Counted from the first letter of the stretch, positions 1-9,192 are shown. The stretch: 64,000 bases of DNA from Prevotella sp. UBA4330 (GCA_002394385.1 DGTS01000036.1:24124-88123), one strand, 5' to 3'. Program-made: numbers and translations. Notes: generated by a model from the sequence alone, not told the origin.

Positions 1-33
1 ACTCCTAACTCCTAACTCCTAACTCCTAACTCG
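1..33. repeat. Repeat family B, partial copy (8-bp tandem 'actcctaa')
   Basis: Four consecutive 'actcctaa' units run up to the infB start. The same short unit makes the right arm of the long inverted repeats at 23761-23904, 41648-41791 and 58066-58203, so this is probably the right end of another copy cut by the window edge. The infB promoter is not visible here and may lie upstream, possibly in a preceding gene. Confidence 0.7.
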
Positions 34-40
34 ATTGTTT

Positions 41-2899
41 ATGAGTGTAAGATTAAATAAGGTAATAAGAGAATTGAACATAGGACTTCAGACGGCAGTC
101 GAATTCCTTGAGAAACGCCAGAATCTCGGTGAAGTGAAGGCTGAGCCGAGTTTCAAACTCAACGATGCGCAGTATGACGCGCTCATTGAGGCGTTCAAGA
201 AAGACAAGGAAGTGAAGGTTGATGCCAACAAACTGTTCACGAAGAAGACCAAGGACAAGGAAAAGAAGAAGAGCGAGCAGCGTGTTGAGGCGAAAGTGGA
301 GACTGCTCCGCAGCAGAAGTTCACACCGCTCGGGAAAATCGACCTTGAGAATGTTGGCAAGCCTGCTCCTAAGAAGGAGGAGGCGAAGCCAGTTGAAGAG
401 AAGAAAGAGGAGGCAGAACCAGAAGTGAAGAAACCTGTGGAGAAGCCAGTGGAGAAGGTTGAGGAATCCGTTTCGGAGCCAAAGGTGGAGGAACAGCCGA
501 AGCCTGTAGTGGAAGAAAAGGTTGAGGAACAGCCGAAACCAAAGGAAGAACCGAAGCCGGAGCCAGTGAAGGTGGAGCAGCCGAAGCCTGAAAAGCCTGT
601 CGAGGAGAAGCCCCAAGAGCCCGAACAGCCCAAGGAGCAGCCGAAACCGGCAGCACAGCAGAAGGAAGAGAGCAGCGTGTTCACACTGAAGAGCGAGAAG
701 AAACTCGCGCCACAGGTGAAGGTGCTCGGAACCATAAACCTCGACGAACTGAACCAAAGCACTCGCCCCAGAAAGAAATCGAAGGAGGAGAAGCGCCGCG
801 AACGTGAGGAGAAGGCTGCACAGCAGAGACCTCAGAACGGCGAGAAGAAGAAGCGTCAGCGCATCACTAAGGAGCGCGTTGACATCGAGGCGGCAGGCCG
901 TCAGGCATCGCAGCAGCCAAATGGTGGCCAGAAAGGTGGTCAGCAAGGCGGTGGAAAGAAAAAGAAGAAGAACCGTCCGCAGAAGCCTCTCGAGGTGAAC
1001 GAGGAAGACGTAGCACGTCAGGTAAAAGAGACGCTGGCTCGTCTCACATCGAAGACCCAGAACAAGAAGGGCGCCAAGTACCGCAAGGAGAAACGCGAGG
1101 CTGTTCACGAGAAGATGGACGCTCAGGAGGCTGAGGCACTGGCAGAGAGCAAGGTGCTGAAACTGACGGAGTTTGTTACCGTTAGCGAACTTGCAAACAT
1201 GATGAACGTGGGCGTTAATCAGGTCATCGGTACCTGTATGTCCATCGGCATCATGGTAAGTATCAACCAGCGTCTCGATGCCGAGACGATAAACATCGTT
1301 GCCGACGAGTTCGGGTTCAAGACAGAATATGTCAGCGCTGAGGTGCAGGAGGCAATCACTGAGGAAGAGGACGACGAGAACGACCTCGTCTCACGTGCTC
1401 CTATCGTCACGGTGATGGGACATGTTGACCACGGTAAGACATCTCTGCTCGACCATATCCGCAACACCAACGTCATTGCTGGTGAGGCAGGTGGCATCAC
1501 GCAGCACATTGGCGCTTACAATGTGACACTCTCTGACGGACGCAAGATAACGTTCCTCGACACCCCAGGTCACGAGGCATTCACCGCCATGCGTGCCCGC
1601 GGTGCACAGGTAACCGATATCGCAATCATCATCATCGCTGCCGACGACTCGGTGATGCCTACCACCAAGGAGGCCATCGCCCATGCACAGGCAGCCAATG
1701 TGCCGATGGTGTTTGCCATCAACAAGATAGACAAGCCGGGTGCCAATCCGGACAAGATACGTGAGGACCTGGCAAACATGAACCTCCTCGTAGAAGAGTG
1801 GGGCGGTAAGTACCAGTGTCAGGAGATTTCGGCAAAGAAGGGCCTCGGTGTTGACGAATTGCTCGAGAAGGTGCTTCTCGAAGCCGAGATGCTCGACCTC
1901 AAGGCCAATCCTAACCGCAATGCCACAGGCTCTATCATCGAGTCGAGTCTCGACAAGGGTCGCGGATATGTCTCTACGGTGCTTGTGAGCAACGGTACGC
2001 TGAAGGTGGGCGACGTCGTTCTTGCCGGAACGTCTTACGGACGCATCAAGGCGATGTTCAACGAGCGTAACCAGCGCATACAGCAGGCAGGACCTGCCGA
2101 GCCGGCAATCATACTCGGACTCAACGGCGCACCTACTGCCGGCGACTCGTTCCATGTGATGGGTTCAGAGCAGGAGGCTCGTGAGATTACCAACAAACGA
2201 ACACAACTGCAGCGCGAGCAGAGTCTGCGCACCACGAAGACTCTTGGTCTCGACGACATCTCGCACCGCATCGCACTCGGCGAGTTCCACGAACTCAACA
2301 TCATCGTCAAGGGAGACACCGACGGTTCTATCGAGGCGCTCTCCGACTCGTTCATCAAACTCTCTACAGAGAAGGTTCAGGTGAATGTCATCAACAAGGC
2401 TGTGGGACAGATAAGCGAGAACGACGTGATGCTCGCAAGTGCCTCCGATGCTATCATTGTGGGCTTCCAGGTGCGTCCTTCTGCCGATGCCCGTAAGGTG
2501 GCAGAGCGCGAGGGAGTGGAGATAAACACCTATTCCATCATTTACGATGCCATCGACGAGGTGAAGTCAACGATGGAGGGAATGCTCGACAAGGTGAAGA
2601 AAGAGATTGTGACAGGCGAGATAGAGGTGAAGCAGGTGTTTAAGATTTCCAAGGTGGGCACCGTTGCCGGCGGTCTTGTCATCGACGGCAAGGTTCACAA
2701 CAAGGACAAGGCCCGCGTGGTGCGCGACGGTATCGTCATCCACACCGCTCCTATCGATGCCCTCAAGCGCTATAAGGACGACGCCAAGGAAGTGGCGACG
2801 GGTCTGGAGTGCGGTATCTCGCTGGTGAACTTCAACGACATCCAGGTGGGCGACATCATCGAGACATTCACCGAGATAGAGGTGGATCAGAAACTGTAA
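41..2899 (+). CDS. infB: Translation initiation factor IF-2
   Basis: GTPase that delivers initiator fMet-tRNA to the 30S subunit and promotes 50S joining in the cytoplasm. The 952-residue protein has a short N-terminal IF2_N-like segment (about 1-60), a long low-complexity region rich in Lys, Glu, Pro and Gln (about 60-340), a second IF2_N domain (about 370-430), and then the G domain. The P-loop GHVDHGKT is near residue 460, followed by DTPGHE and NKID motifs; the beta-barrel and C-terminal domains follow. I start at the ATG at 41; a TTG two codons upstream is also in frame but lies against the 8-bp repeat. The charged N-terminal region is typical of Bacteroidota IF-2. sufB follows after 52 bases, so read-through into the suf genes is possible. 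Confidence 0.97.
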   Translation: MSVRLNKVIRELNIGLQTAVEFLEKRQNLGEVKAEPSFKLNDAQYDALIEAFKKDKEVKVDANKLFTKKTKDKEKKKSEQRVEAKVETAPQQKFTPLGKIDLENVGKPAPKKEEAKPVEEKKEEAEPEVKKPVEKPVEKVEESVSEPKVEEQPKPVVEEKVEEQPKPKEEPKPEPVKVEQPKPEKPVEEKPQEPEQPKEQPKPAAQQKEESSVFTLKSEKKLAPQVKVLGTINLDELNQSTRPRKKSKEEKRREREEKAAQQRPQNGEKKKRQRITKERVDIEAAGRQASQQPNGGQKGGQQGGGKKKKKNRPQKPLEVNEEDVARQVKETLARLTSKTQNKKGAKYRKEKREAVHEKMDAQEAEALAESKVLKLTEFVTVSELANMMNVGVNQVIGTCMSIGIMVSINQRLDAETINIVADEFGFKTEYVSAEVQEAITEEEDDENDLVSRAPIVTVMGHVDHGKTSLLDHIRNTNVIAGEAGGITQHIGAYNVTLSDGRKITFLDTPGHEAFTAMRARGAQVTDIAIIIIAADDSVMPTTKEAIAHAQAANVPMVFAINKIDKPGANPDKIREDLANMNLLVEEWGGKYQCQEISAKKGLGVDELLEKVLLEAEMLDLKANPNRNATGSIIESSLDKGRGYVSTVLVSNGTLKVGDVVLAGTSYGRIKAMFNERNQRIQQAGPAEPAIILGLNGAPTAGDSFHVMGSEQEAREITNKRTQLQREQSLRTTKTLGLDDISHRIALGEFHELNIIVKGDTDGSIEALSDSFIKLSTEKVQVNVINKAVGQISENDVMLASASDAIIVGFQVRPSADARKVAEREGVEINTYSIIYDAIDEVKSTMEGMLDKVKKEIVTGEIEVKQVFKISKVGTVAGGLVIDGKVHNKDKARVVRDGIVIHTAPIDALKRYKDDAKEVATGLECGISLVNFNDIQVGDIIETFTEIEVDQKL

Positions 2900-2951
2900 T
2901 ACCCATCCTCTATCCCTTCCGAGGGAGAGAGGCTTGGTTACTTTGTAAGAA

Positions 2952-4394
2952 ATGGATAGTAATAAGTTTGTGCGTCAGGTGGCCGAACAGAAGTATGAGT
3001 TCGGCTTCACGACGGATGTACATACCGAAATAATAGAGAAAGGGCTGAACGAGGATATCGTTCGGCTCATCTCTGCTAAGAAAGGTGAACCCGAATGGAT
3101 GCTGGAGTTCCGCCTGAAGGCTTTCCGCCACTGGCAGACGTTGCAGCAGCCTACGTGGGGGCATGTGCATGTGCCGCCAATCGACTACCAAGACATCAGT
3201 TACTTTGCCGACCCTATGGCAAAGAAACCCAAGGGCGACGGAAAGATAGACCCCGAACTGGAGAAGACCTTCGACAAACTGGGCATCCCCCTCGAGGAAC
3301 GTCTGGCACTGAGCGGCAACACTGCCGTGGATGCCATTATGGACTCGGTGTCGGTGAAGACCACTTTCAAGGAGAAACTGCGCGAGAAAGGCATCATCTT
3401 CTGCTCCATAGGCGAGGCAATCAAGGAGCATGGCGAACTGGTGAGGCAGTATCTCGGCACCGTGGTGCCGTACAAGGACAACTTCTATGCAGCCCTTAAC
3501 AGTGCCGTGTTCAGCGACGGTTCTTTCGTTTACATTCCGAAAGGAGTGCGCTCTCCTATGGAACTGAGCAGTTATTTCCGCATCAACGCCCGCAATACCG
3601 GACAGTTTGAACGTACGCTCATCGTTGCCGACGACGACAGTTACGTTTCTTATCTTGAGGGATGCACGGCACCGATGCGTGACGAAAACCAACTGCATGC
3701 TGCCATTGTGGAGATAATAGTGAAAGACCGTGCCGAGGTGAAGTACAGCACCGTGCAGAACTGGTATCCAGGCGACGAACAAGGCAAGGGCGGTGTGCTC
3801 AACCTCGTGACGAAGCGTGGCGACCTGCGCGGCGACAGTTCTAAACTGTCGTGGACACAGGTTGAGACAGGAAGTGCCATAACATGGAAGTATCCGTCGT
3901 GCATACTGCGTGGCGACAACTCGCAGGCAGAGTTCTACAGCGTTGCCGTGACCAACAATTTCCAGGAGGCAGACACAGGTACAAAGATGATTCATATAGG
4001 ACGCAACACGCGCTCGACAATCATCTCAAAGGGCATCTCGGCAGGCCATTCGCAGAATTCATACAGAGGACTAGTGCGCGCGGCATCGACGGCAGAGAAC
4101 GCCCGCAACTACAGTTCGTGCGACTCGCTTCTGCTTGGCAGCGACTGCGGAGCGCACACCTTCCCATATATTGATGTCCATAACGACACGGCAATATTTG
4201 AACACGAGGCTACCACAAGCAAAATCTCGGAAGACCAACTCTTCTATTGCAACCAGCGAGGCATACCCACCGAGCAGGCCGTTGGTCTTATCGTCAACGG
4301 CTATGCCAAGGAAGTGCTCAACAAACTGCCTATGGAGTTTGCCGTTGAGGCTCAGAAGTTGCTCAGCGTGTCACTTGAAGGAACGGTAGGATGA
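2952..4394 (+). CDS. sufB: Fe-S cluster assembly protein SufB
   Basis: Scaffold subunit of the SufBCD complex, on which Fe-S clusters are built in the cytoplasm from sulfur supplied by SufS. The 480-residue length and motifs fit SufB: the conserved QNWYPGDEQGKGGVLNLVTKRG stretch spans about residues 272-293, and the C-terminal core contains 'EHEATTSKISEDQLFYCNQR', typical of SufB/SufD beta-helix proteins. It is first of a sufB-sufC-sufD run on the plus strand. The spacers before it (2900-2951) and after it (4395-4571) hold GC-rich palindromic sequence of repeat family A, which could modulate expression between the genes. Confidence 0.97.
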   Translation: MDSNKFVRQVAEQKYEFGFTTDVHTEIIEKGLNEDIVRLISAKKGEPEWMLEFRLKAFRHWQTLQQPTWGHVHVPPIDYQDISYFADPMAKKPKGDGKIDPELEKTFDKLGIPLEERLALSGNTAVDAIMDSVSVKTTFKEKLREKGIIFCSIGEAIKEHGELVRQYLGTVVPYKDNFYAALNSAVFSDGSFVYIPKGVRSPMELSSYFRINARNTGQFERTLIVADDDSYVSYLEGCTAPMRDENQLHAAIVEIIVKDRAEVKYSTVQNWYPGDEQGKGGVLNLVTKRGDLRGDSSKLSWTQVETGSAITWKYPSCILRGDNSQAEFYSVAVTNNFQEADTGTKMIHIGRNTRSTIISKGISAGHSQNSYRGLVRAASTAENARNYSSCDSLLLGSDCGAHTFPYIDVHNDTAIFEHEATTSKISEDQLFYCNQRGIPTEQAVGLIVNGYAKEVLNKLPMEFAVEAQKLLSVSLEGTVG

Positions 4395-4407
4395 AGCCAT
4401 GACTATT

Positions 4408-4565
4408 CTGCTCTCCTCCCTCGTGGGAGGGGTTGAGTGTGGTTTTTCGGCTATTATTGAATACTGCTAAGGGAATTTCGGAAAAGAATAACAAGAATAT
4501 TAACACCATATAAAGCCTGACTTTTCTACTCTCCTCCCTTGGGGAGGGGTTGGGGGTAGTTTTCG
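4408..4565. repeat. Repeat family A, two short palindromic copies between sufB and sufC
   Basis: Two copies of a GC-rich imperfect palindrome lie at 4410-4440 and 4530-4560, each of the form 'ctcctccct...gggaggggttg', in the 177-base gap between sufB and sufC. Copies of the same family occur in sufD, rnhB and three larger intergenic elements. As RNA each would form a stable stem, so they may act as transcript-processing or attenuation points between suf genes. I see no T-run strong enough to call a terminator. Confidence 0.75.
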
Positions 4566-4571
4566 ATTATT

Positions 4572-5327
4572 ATGTTAGAAGTAAAGAATTTGCATGCTCG
4601 CATAGGCGAGAAAGAAATATTGAGAGGCATCAATCTCGTCATCAACGATGGCGAGACACATGCCATCATGGGCCCTAACGGCTCGGGAAAGTCAACACTC
4701 TCGGCCGTGCTCGTTGGTAACCCCCTCTATGAGGTAACTCAGGGGGAAGTGTTCTTCAACGGAAAGAACCTGCTGGAGATGAAACCAGAGGACCGTGCAC
4801 ATGAGGGATTGTTCCTCTCGTTCCAGTATCCCGTTGAGATTCCTGGCGTATCAATGACCAATTTCATGCGTGCCGCCATCAACGAGAAACGTAAGTACGA
4901 GGGCAAGGAACCCATGAATGCGGCAGAGTTCTTGAAGTTGATGCGCGAGAAGCGCAAGATTGTAGAACTCGACTCGAAACTTGCCAACCGCAGCGTCAAC
5001 GAGGGCTTTAGCGGTGGAGAGAAGAAGCGCAACGAGATATTCCAAATGGCAATGCTCGAACCTAAGATGAGCATTCTCGACGAGACCGACTCGGGTCTTG
5101 ATGTCGATGCAATGCGCATTGTTGCCGAGGGAGTGAACAAACTGGCAACACCCGAGAGTTCGTGCATCGTAATCACTCACTACGACCGTCTGTTGGAGAT
5201 GATTCGTCCGCAGTTCGTGCACGTGCTTTACAAAGGACGAATAGTAAAGACTGCTGGACCTGAACTGGCAAAGGAGATTCAGGAGCATGGCTACGACTGG
5301 ATTAAAGAAGAAGTGGGAGAAGAATAA
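4572..5327 (+). CDS. sufC: Fe-S cluster assembly ATPase SufC
   Basis: ABC-type ATPase of the SufBCD complex; ATP binding and hydrolysis drive the conformational change that opens SufB/SufD for cluster assembly. The 251-residue protein carries Walker A GPNGSGKST (about residues 36-44), the SufC signature FSGGEKKRNE (about 148-157), Walker B with LDETDSGLD, and the H-loop ITHYDR. No membrane segment is present, as expected for this soluble member of the ABC superfamily. It sits between sufB and sufD; the gap to sufD is 37 bases. Confidence 0.97.
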   Translation: MLEVKNLHARIGEKEILRGINLVINDGETHAIMGPNGSGKSTLSAVLVGNPLYEVTQGEVFFNGKNLLEMKPEDRAHEGLFLSFQYPVEIPGVSMTNFMRAAINEKRKYEGKEPMNAAEFLKLMREKRKIVELDSKLANRSVNEGFSGGEKKRNEIFQMAMLEPKMSILDETDSGLDVDAMRIVAEGVNKLATPESSCIVITHYDRLLEMIRPQFVHVLYKGRIVKTAGPELAKEIQEHGYDWIKEEVGEE

Positions 5328-5364
5328 AGAGACGCTCCCCAAACACCCAAACTTCCAAACTTGA

Positions 5365-6843
5365 ATGAGCAACAAAGAAATTCTACAAAATAGTGAAATC
5401 CAGTCCCCCTCCCTTGGGGAGGGGTTAAGGGTGGGTTCTCAATACATCGAACTCTACGAGCAGGCACGGAAATTGATTTTCAGTCACTCTTCCGATGCCA
5501 TGAACTCTGTGCGCGATGAGGCTTTTGCCGACTTCAAGCGCATCGGGTTCCCCACAAAAAAGGTGGAACGCTATAAATACACCGACATACCGTCGCTTTT
5601 CGCACCCGACTACGGACTCAATCTCAACCGTTTTGAGATTCCCGTTGACCCCTACGAGGCTTTCCGCTGCGATGTCCCCAATCTCTCGACTCTTCTTTAC
5701 TTCGTCGTTAACGATGCGTTCTATCAGAAAGCACTGCCTAAGGTGACACTGCCCCAGGGGGTGATAATCGGCTCCATGAGAGAGAATGTCGACATTGTGA
5801 AAGCATATTACGGAAAACTGGCAAAGACTGCCGACGACGGCATCACTGCCCTTAACACCATGCTGGCACAAGACGGACTGCTCGTCTATGTTCCACGCGG
5901 AGTGAAGGTGGACCGTGCCATACAGGTCATTAACATCCTGAGAAATCCCCTCCAACCCACCCCCATCCCCTCCCCAAGGGAGGGGCACCTGAATACTCAG
6001 ACTAACCAATCCCCCCTCCCCAAGGGAGGGCAAGGGGGTGGGTTCATGTCCAACCGACGCGTGCTCATCGTGGCCGAAGAGAATGCCGAGGTGAAACTGC
6101 TCTTCTGCGACCATACCGCCGACGATTACAACTTCCTTACAACGCAGGTCATTGAGGTGTTTGCTGCCCCAGGCTCAAGCATAGATATGTACTGCATGGA
6201 AGAGACACATGCCAAGAACATCCGCTTGAGCAATGTCTATGTGCGTCAGGAGCGCGACAGCAGGGTGAAGCATAACGTGCTTACTCTGCATAACGGCATC
6301 ACTCGCAACCGCCTCGACCTCGTGTTGGCTGGCGAGGGAGCCGAGTGCCAGTGCAACGGATGTGTCATTGCCGACAAGAAGCAACACGTGGACAACAACA
6401 CCCTCATCGTGCACCAGGCACAGCACTGCACATCAAACCAACTCTATAAATACGTTCTCGACCAGCAAGCCACAGGGGCATTTGCCGGTCGTGTGTATGT
6501 TGCACATGGTGCGCAGAAGACATCGTCGCAAATGACAAACCAGAACCTCACCACAACACGTGAGGCACGCATGTTCACACAGCCCATGCTCGAAATCTAT
6601 GCCGACGACGTTAAGTGCGCCCACGGCTCCACTGTAGGTCAACTCAGCGATGCCGCTATGTTCTATATGAGGCAGCGCGGCATCCCCGAGAAAGAGGCAC
6701 GCATGCTGTTGCAGGTGGCCTTCATACGCGAGGTAATCGACATGATAGAACTTGTCCCGCTGCGCGACCGTCTCCACTATCTCGTGGAGCAGCGCTTCCG
6801 CGGAAAACTATCCAAGTGCGAGGGCTGCAAATTGTGTAAATAG
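5365..6843 (+). CDS. sufD: Fe-S cluster assembly protein SufD, with in-frame repeat insertions
   Basis: Partner of SufB in the SufBCD scaffold. The C-terminal core is intact, with HGSTVGQLSDAAMFYMRQRG, and the protein ends in a Cys-rich tail (CEGCKLCK). At 492 residues it is longer than the roughly 450 usual for Bacteroidota SufD. The excess maps to two family A repeats read in frame: residues about 14-24 near the N-terminus (5404-5436) and a block of 33 codons at 5944-6042 (residues about 194-226, Pro/Gly-rich) between NILR and FMSNRR, where I recall homologues having only a few residues. The block is 99 bases long, so the frame is kept. The true start could lie after the N-terminal copy, but no better ATG is visible. 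The stop is 3 bases from that of the convergent DUF3857 gene. Confidence 0.95.
   Translation: MSNKEILQNSEIQSPSLGEGLRVGSQYIELYEQARKLIFSHSSDAMNSVRDEAFADFKRIGFPTKKVERYKYTDIPSLFAPDYGLNLNRFEIPVDPYEAFRCDVPNLSTLLYFVVNDAFYQKALPKVTLPQGVIIGSMRENVDIVKAYYGKLAKTADDGITALNTMLAQDGLLVYVPRGVKVDRAIQVINILRNPLQPTPIPSPREGHLNTQTNQSPLPKGGQGGGFMSNRRVLIVAEENAEVKLLFCDHTADDYNFLTTQVIEVFAAPGSSIDMYCMEETHAKNIRLSNVYVRQERDSRVKHNVLTLHNGITRNRLDLVLAGEGAECQCNGCVIADKKQHVDNNTLIVHQAQHCTSNQLYKYVLDQQATGAFAGRVYVAHGAQKTSSQMTNQNLTTTREARMFTQPMLEIYADDVKCAHGSTVGQLSDAAMFYMRQRGIPEKEARMLLQVAFIREVIDMIELVPLRDRLHYLVEQRFRGKLSKCEGCKLCK
5944..6042 (+). repeat. Repeat family A inserted in sufD
   Basis: Two inverted half-copies ('cccctccc...' and 'aagggaggg' motifs) form a 99-base block with a stop-free reading frame. 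It adds about 33 Pro/Gly/Gln-rich residues to SufD. The boundary is placed by comparison with the remembered shape of other SufD proteins, so the exact edges are approximate. Confidence 0.8.
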
Positions 6844-6846
6844 CAC

Positions 6847-8691
6847 TCAGTCGTTACGCTTCAACACCATCTTCTGCCTGTAGATGTTGCCAACCGACTT
6901 GATGAAGTCGGCAAGGTCCTGATACATTGACTTGTCGTAGGTGCCAGCCTTGATGAGCAGCCGGTTATGAATGTTCACAGTGTTGCTGTCTGAGACTTCA
7001 AACTCATAACAGAACGACCCGAAAGGCTTGTCTATCTGCATGTTCCCCGGTACTGCCTCTATCTCGAAGCCTTCGGGTATGCTGATAGTAATGTTGTCCT
7101 CGTCCAGATAACCAGTCTCTATCCAGATGTCCTCCTGCCGTTCGCGTGCCGTTCTTTGCGCAGCATATCCTCGGTGCAGTGGGCACACAGGAACAAAGAC
7201 GCGCTGCCCCGTAGTCGAGCCATACTGGCGGCTCCTTATGTCTGCATCAATCGTTATGCTGGCTCCGTTTTCAGTAATCCTCGTTTCGCACTTCTCCATT
7301 TGCGGAACATACATGCTCTTCTGAATCACTTCGTAACGCTCCTTCTCGCTCATGTCGCTCAGCGCCATGCGGCTCTCATACTGCACGTTTTTAGCCAGTT
7401 GTTTCATGGTGATGTCTGCCGAACCGTCCTTGCCCAGCGCGATGTTGATGTCACTCCTCATCAGATTCGCAGTGTCAGCATAAACAGGAAGCGTCACCAG
7501 CCGTCCCCCGTTCTCACTCACCACTATTGCGTCGTGCCCGGCAATGTCGCAGTGCACATAGCCCATGGGCAGTCGCGGGTTGGTGCATTCCAGCCATAAC
7601 GTGTCGCCAGGCAGAGGCACCTGCAGAATGACATGGTTCATCTGCCCTATGCTGGCAAAGTCTTTCAGGAATCTGCGGTTAGTGGTGCTGATTGTTGTGT
7701 AGTTCGACGGAATGCCTATTTCCTTCAGCATGGCCCGCATGTAGTTTGTAAGCCCCTTGCAGTCACCGAATCCGCTCTTCGCAACGCTTGAGGCCGTTGC
7801 CGGTTGCTGACCTCCGATGCCTAACAGAATAGCCACGTAGCGAGTAGTGCTTTCCAGTCTCTTATACACCGCTTCCACCTTCTCACGGTCGCTTTTCAGG
7901 TCGTCCGTCATGCTGTGCAGTTCCTGACGAATATTGTCAGGCAGTTCGTCGCGTCCCCTTATCAGGGAATACTCCCACTCCCCGTAGTCCCCCCAGTCGT
8001 TAAGGCTTCCCTGTGTACCATAATAAGCGAACTCCGTAGGGGCAAAGAAAGCCATAGGCAACCGTTCGCGCAAAGGTCGGCAGTATGGCTCCCTCTCTAT
8101 CTGGGGCAGATTCTCCATAGTGATATTATACGTCCTGTAGTAGTTGTCACTCTCGTCAATATCCACCCTTCCGTCTATGTTTAGCAGAGCATGCCTCACC
8201 TTCATGTCCTTTGGTGCCTTCAATGTATATGTTGCTTTCTTTACGCTGACGTCGTAGTCGGTCTGAGGACAAAAGAAAGGAAACTCTATCAGATTGTCGC
8301 GGCTCTCCATAGTCCATTCGTAGGTCACGGTGATGGGATATTTCGACGGGGTGTATTCGATGTACATCTTATAGTTGTCGATGGCAAGATACTGTGAATA
8401 CTCAGTGCGTTGCAGTTCACCCTGCTTCATTTTCTTAATAACGTTTCCGTCACCGTCGGTCACCGTGCCCTTGAAACTTGACAGTTTGTCGTACTTGCTG
8501 CATGAGCATACGAAGTTGGCGAGCCAATTCCCACGTTCGTTGAGAATTGTCCTTACCTCCTTGAAATGCTGCAGCGCATGCGTGCGGCTGTCACAGTCGA
8601 TTCTCGTGGCTGTTTCCTCTATCACCGCAACCTGTGCCGATGCGTTTATCGCCAGTGCGATGGCTATTGACATTACAAGACGTCTTATCAT
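6847..8691 (-). CDS. DUF3857/transglutaminase-like secreted protein
   Basis: Predicted exported protein of 614 residues. It has a signal peptide (MIRRLVMSIAIALAINASAQ), a DUF3857 domain (about 40-210), and a transglutaminase-like core whose catalytic Cys lies in GFGDCKGLTNYM (near residue 315), with downstream His in 'MNHVILQV' and a following Asp/Glu-rich strand. Proteins of this architecture are common in Bacteroidota; their substrate is not known, and the transglutaminase fold may act as a protease or be inactive. I start at 8691 because the signal peptide begins there; the ATG overlaps the TGA of the upstream remnant, implying former translational coupling. It is convergent with sufD and separates sufBCD from sufS. 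Confidence 0.85.
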   Translation of the reverse strand: MIRRLVMSIAIALAINASAQVAVIEETATRIDCDSRTHALQHFKEVRTILNERGNWLANFVCSCSKYDKLSSFKGTVTDGDGNVIKKMKQGELQRTEYSQYLAIDNYKMYIEYTPSKYPITVTYEWTMESRDNLIEFPFFCPQTDYDVSVKKATYTLKAPKDMKVRHALLNIDGRVDIDESDNYYRTYNITMENLPQIEREPYCRPLRERLPMAFFAPTEFAYYGTQGSLNDWGDYGEWEYSLIRGRDELPDNIRQELHSMTDDLKSDREKVEAVYKRLESTTRYVAILLGIGGQQPATASSVAKSGFGDCKGLTNYMRAMLKEIGIPSNYTTISTTNRRFLKDFASIGQMNHVILQVPLPGDTLWLECTNPRLPMGYVHCDIAGHDAIVVSENGGRLVTLPVYADTANLMRSDINIALGKDGSADITMKQLAKNVQYESRMALSDMSEKERYEVIQKSMYVPQMEKCETRITENGASITIDADIRSRQYGSTTGQRVFVPVCPLHRGYAAQRTARERQEDIWIETGYLDEDNITISIPEGFEIEAVPGNMQIDKPFGSFCYEFEVSDSNTVNIHNRLLIKAGTYDKSMYQDLADFIKSVGNIYRQKMVLKRND

Positions 8692-8856
8692 TGTGCTTTC
8701 TTTATAGTGATAACGGTGTTGTTGCACTCGGCAACCTTGTCGAAAAACTCCTTTAGACCGTTATACTCTTCAGCCGTGAAGAATGTCTTGTGCCTTTATT
8801 CCGTTTGTACAGCATAGTAAATAGGTCAGCAATAATACAAAACAATGTTTCTTCAT
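8688..8856 (-). pseudogene. Remnant of a second DUF3857-family gene (signal peptide joined out of frame to the C-terminal tail)
   Basis: An ATG at 8856 opens a signal peptide (MKKHCFVLLLTYLLCC...KAQ) that stops after 28 residues. In the next frame the DNA continues as KTFFTAEEYNGLKEFFDKVA followed by a short Lys-rich end, stopping at 8688 in an ATGA overlap with the downstream gene. That second segment resembles the usual C-terminal end of DUF3857 proteins ('...YxxLKEFFDKV...'). I infer a large internal deletion of a tandem paralogue that left the two ends and a frameshift. A -7-type box lies upstream at 8905-8912, so the remnant may still serve as the promoter and leader of the intact gene. 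Confidence 0.7.
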
Positions 8857-8904
8857 TTCAATAATAAAAAATTTAAATAGGTAATTCATGGGCATAATTC
8901 TTTG

Positions 8905-8912
8905 CAAAATTA
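8905..8912 (-). promoter_or_regulatory. -7 box (TAATTTTG) upstream of the DUF3857 remnant
   Basis: TAATTTTG on the minus strand matches TAnnTTTG and lies about 50 bases before the remnant's ATG. No clear -33 TTG at the usual spacing is visible. Confidence 0.55.
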
Positions 8913-9039
8913 CAAAAAAAAGCGATATGGTTAGTCTTTTTCGAGTGTTCATTTTGTGTGCAAACGCGTGTTTTTGTGTCGTATATGGTTAACGGTGAGC
9001 GGGTTATATCAAATTTTACACTTTTTACACACCTTTGCC

Positions 9040-9100
9040 GTATGAGACAAATAGAAACAAGAAATGCGGTTTTGACACAAATAGAAACGAGGTCTGCCGT
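9040..9100. repeat. Short direct repeat in the sufS upstream region
   Basis: The 8857-9260 region has no gene. It holds two direct copies of 'gacacaaatagaaac'-like sequence (about 9045-9065 and 9073-9095), each followed by a purine-rich stretch and 'tgc'. Their role is unknown; they lie about 100 bases upstream of the sufS promoter and could be operator-like. Confidence 0.45.
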
Positions 9101-9156
9101 ACTATCCTCCTGGAAGCGCCAAACCTTTTACTGCAAAAACTCAGATAAAACGTGTC

Positions 9157-9192
9157 TTGTTGTTCTTTTCTCGCCGAAAAGTGTTATATTTG
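9157..9192 (+). promoter_or_regulatory. Promoter of sufS
   Basis: TTGTTG at 9157-9162 and TATATTTG at 9185-9192 fit the Bacteroidota -33/-7 pattern with about 22 bases between them. Transcription would begin near 9198, giving a leader of about 60 bases before the sufS ATG at 9261. Confidence 0.7.

Noticed and set aside
53..1108. Long open frame on the minus strand opposite infB
   Set aside because: It is a shadow of the infB codon pattern (Lys/Glu-rich low-complexity region); no start context, domain or signal supports it.
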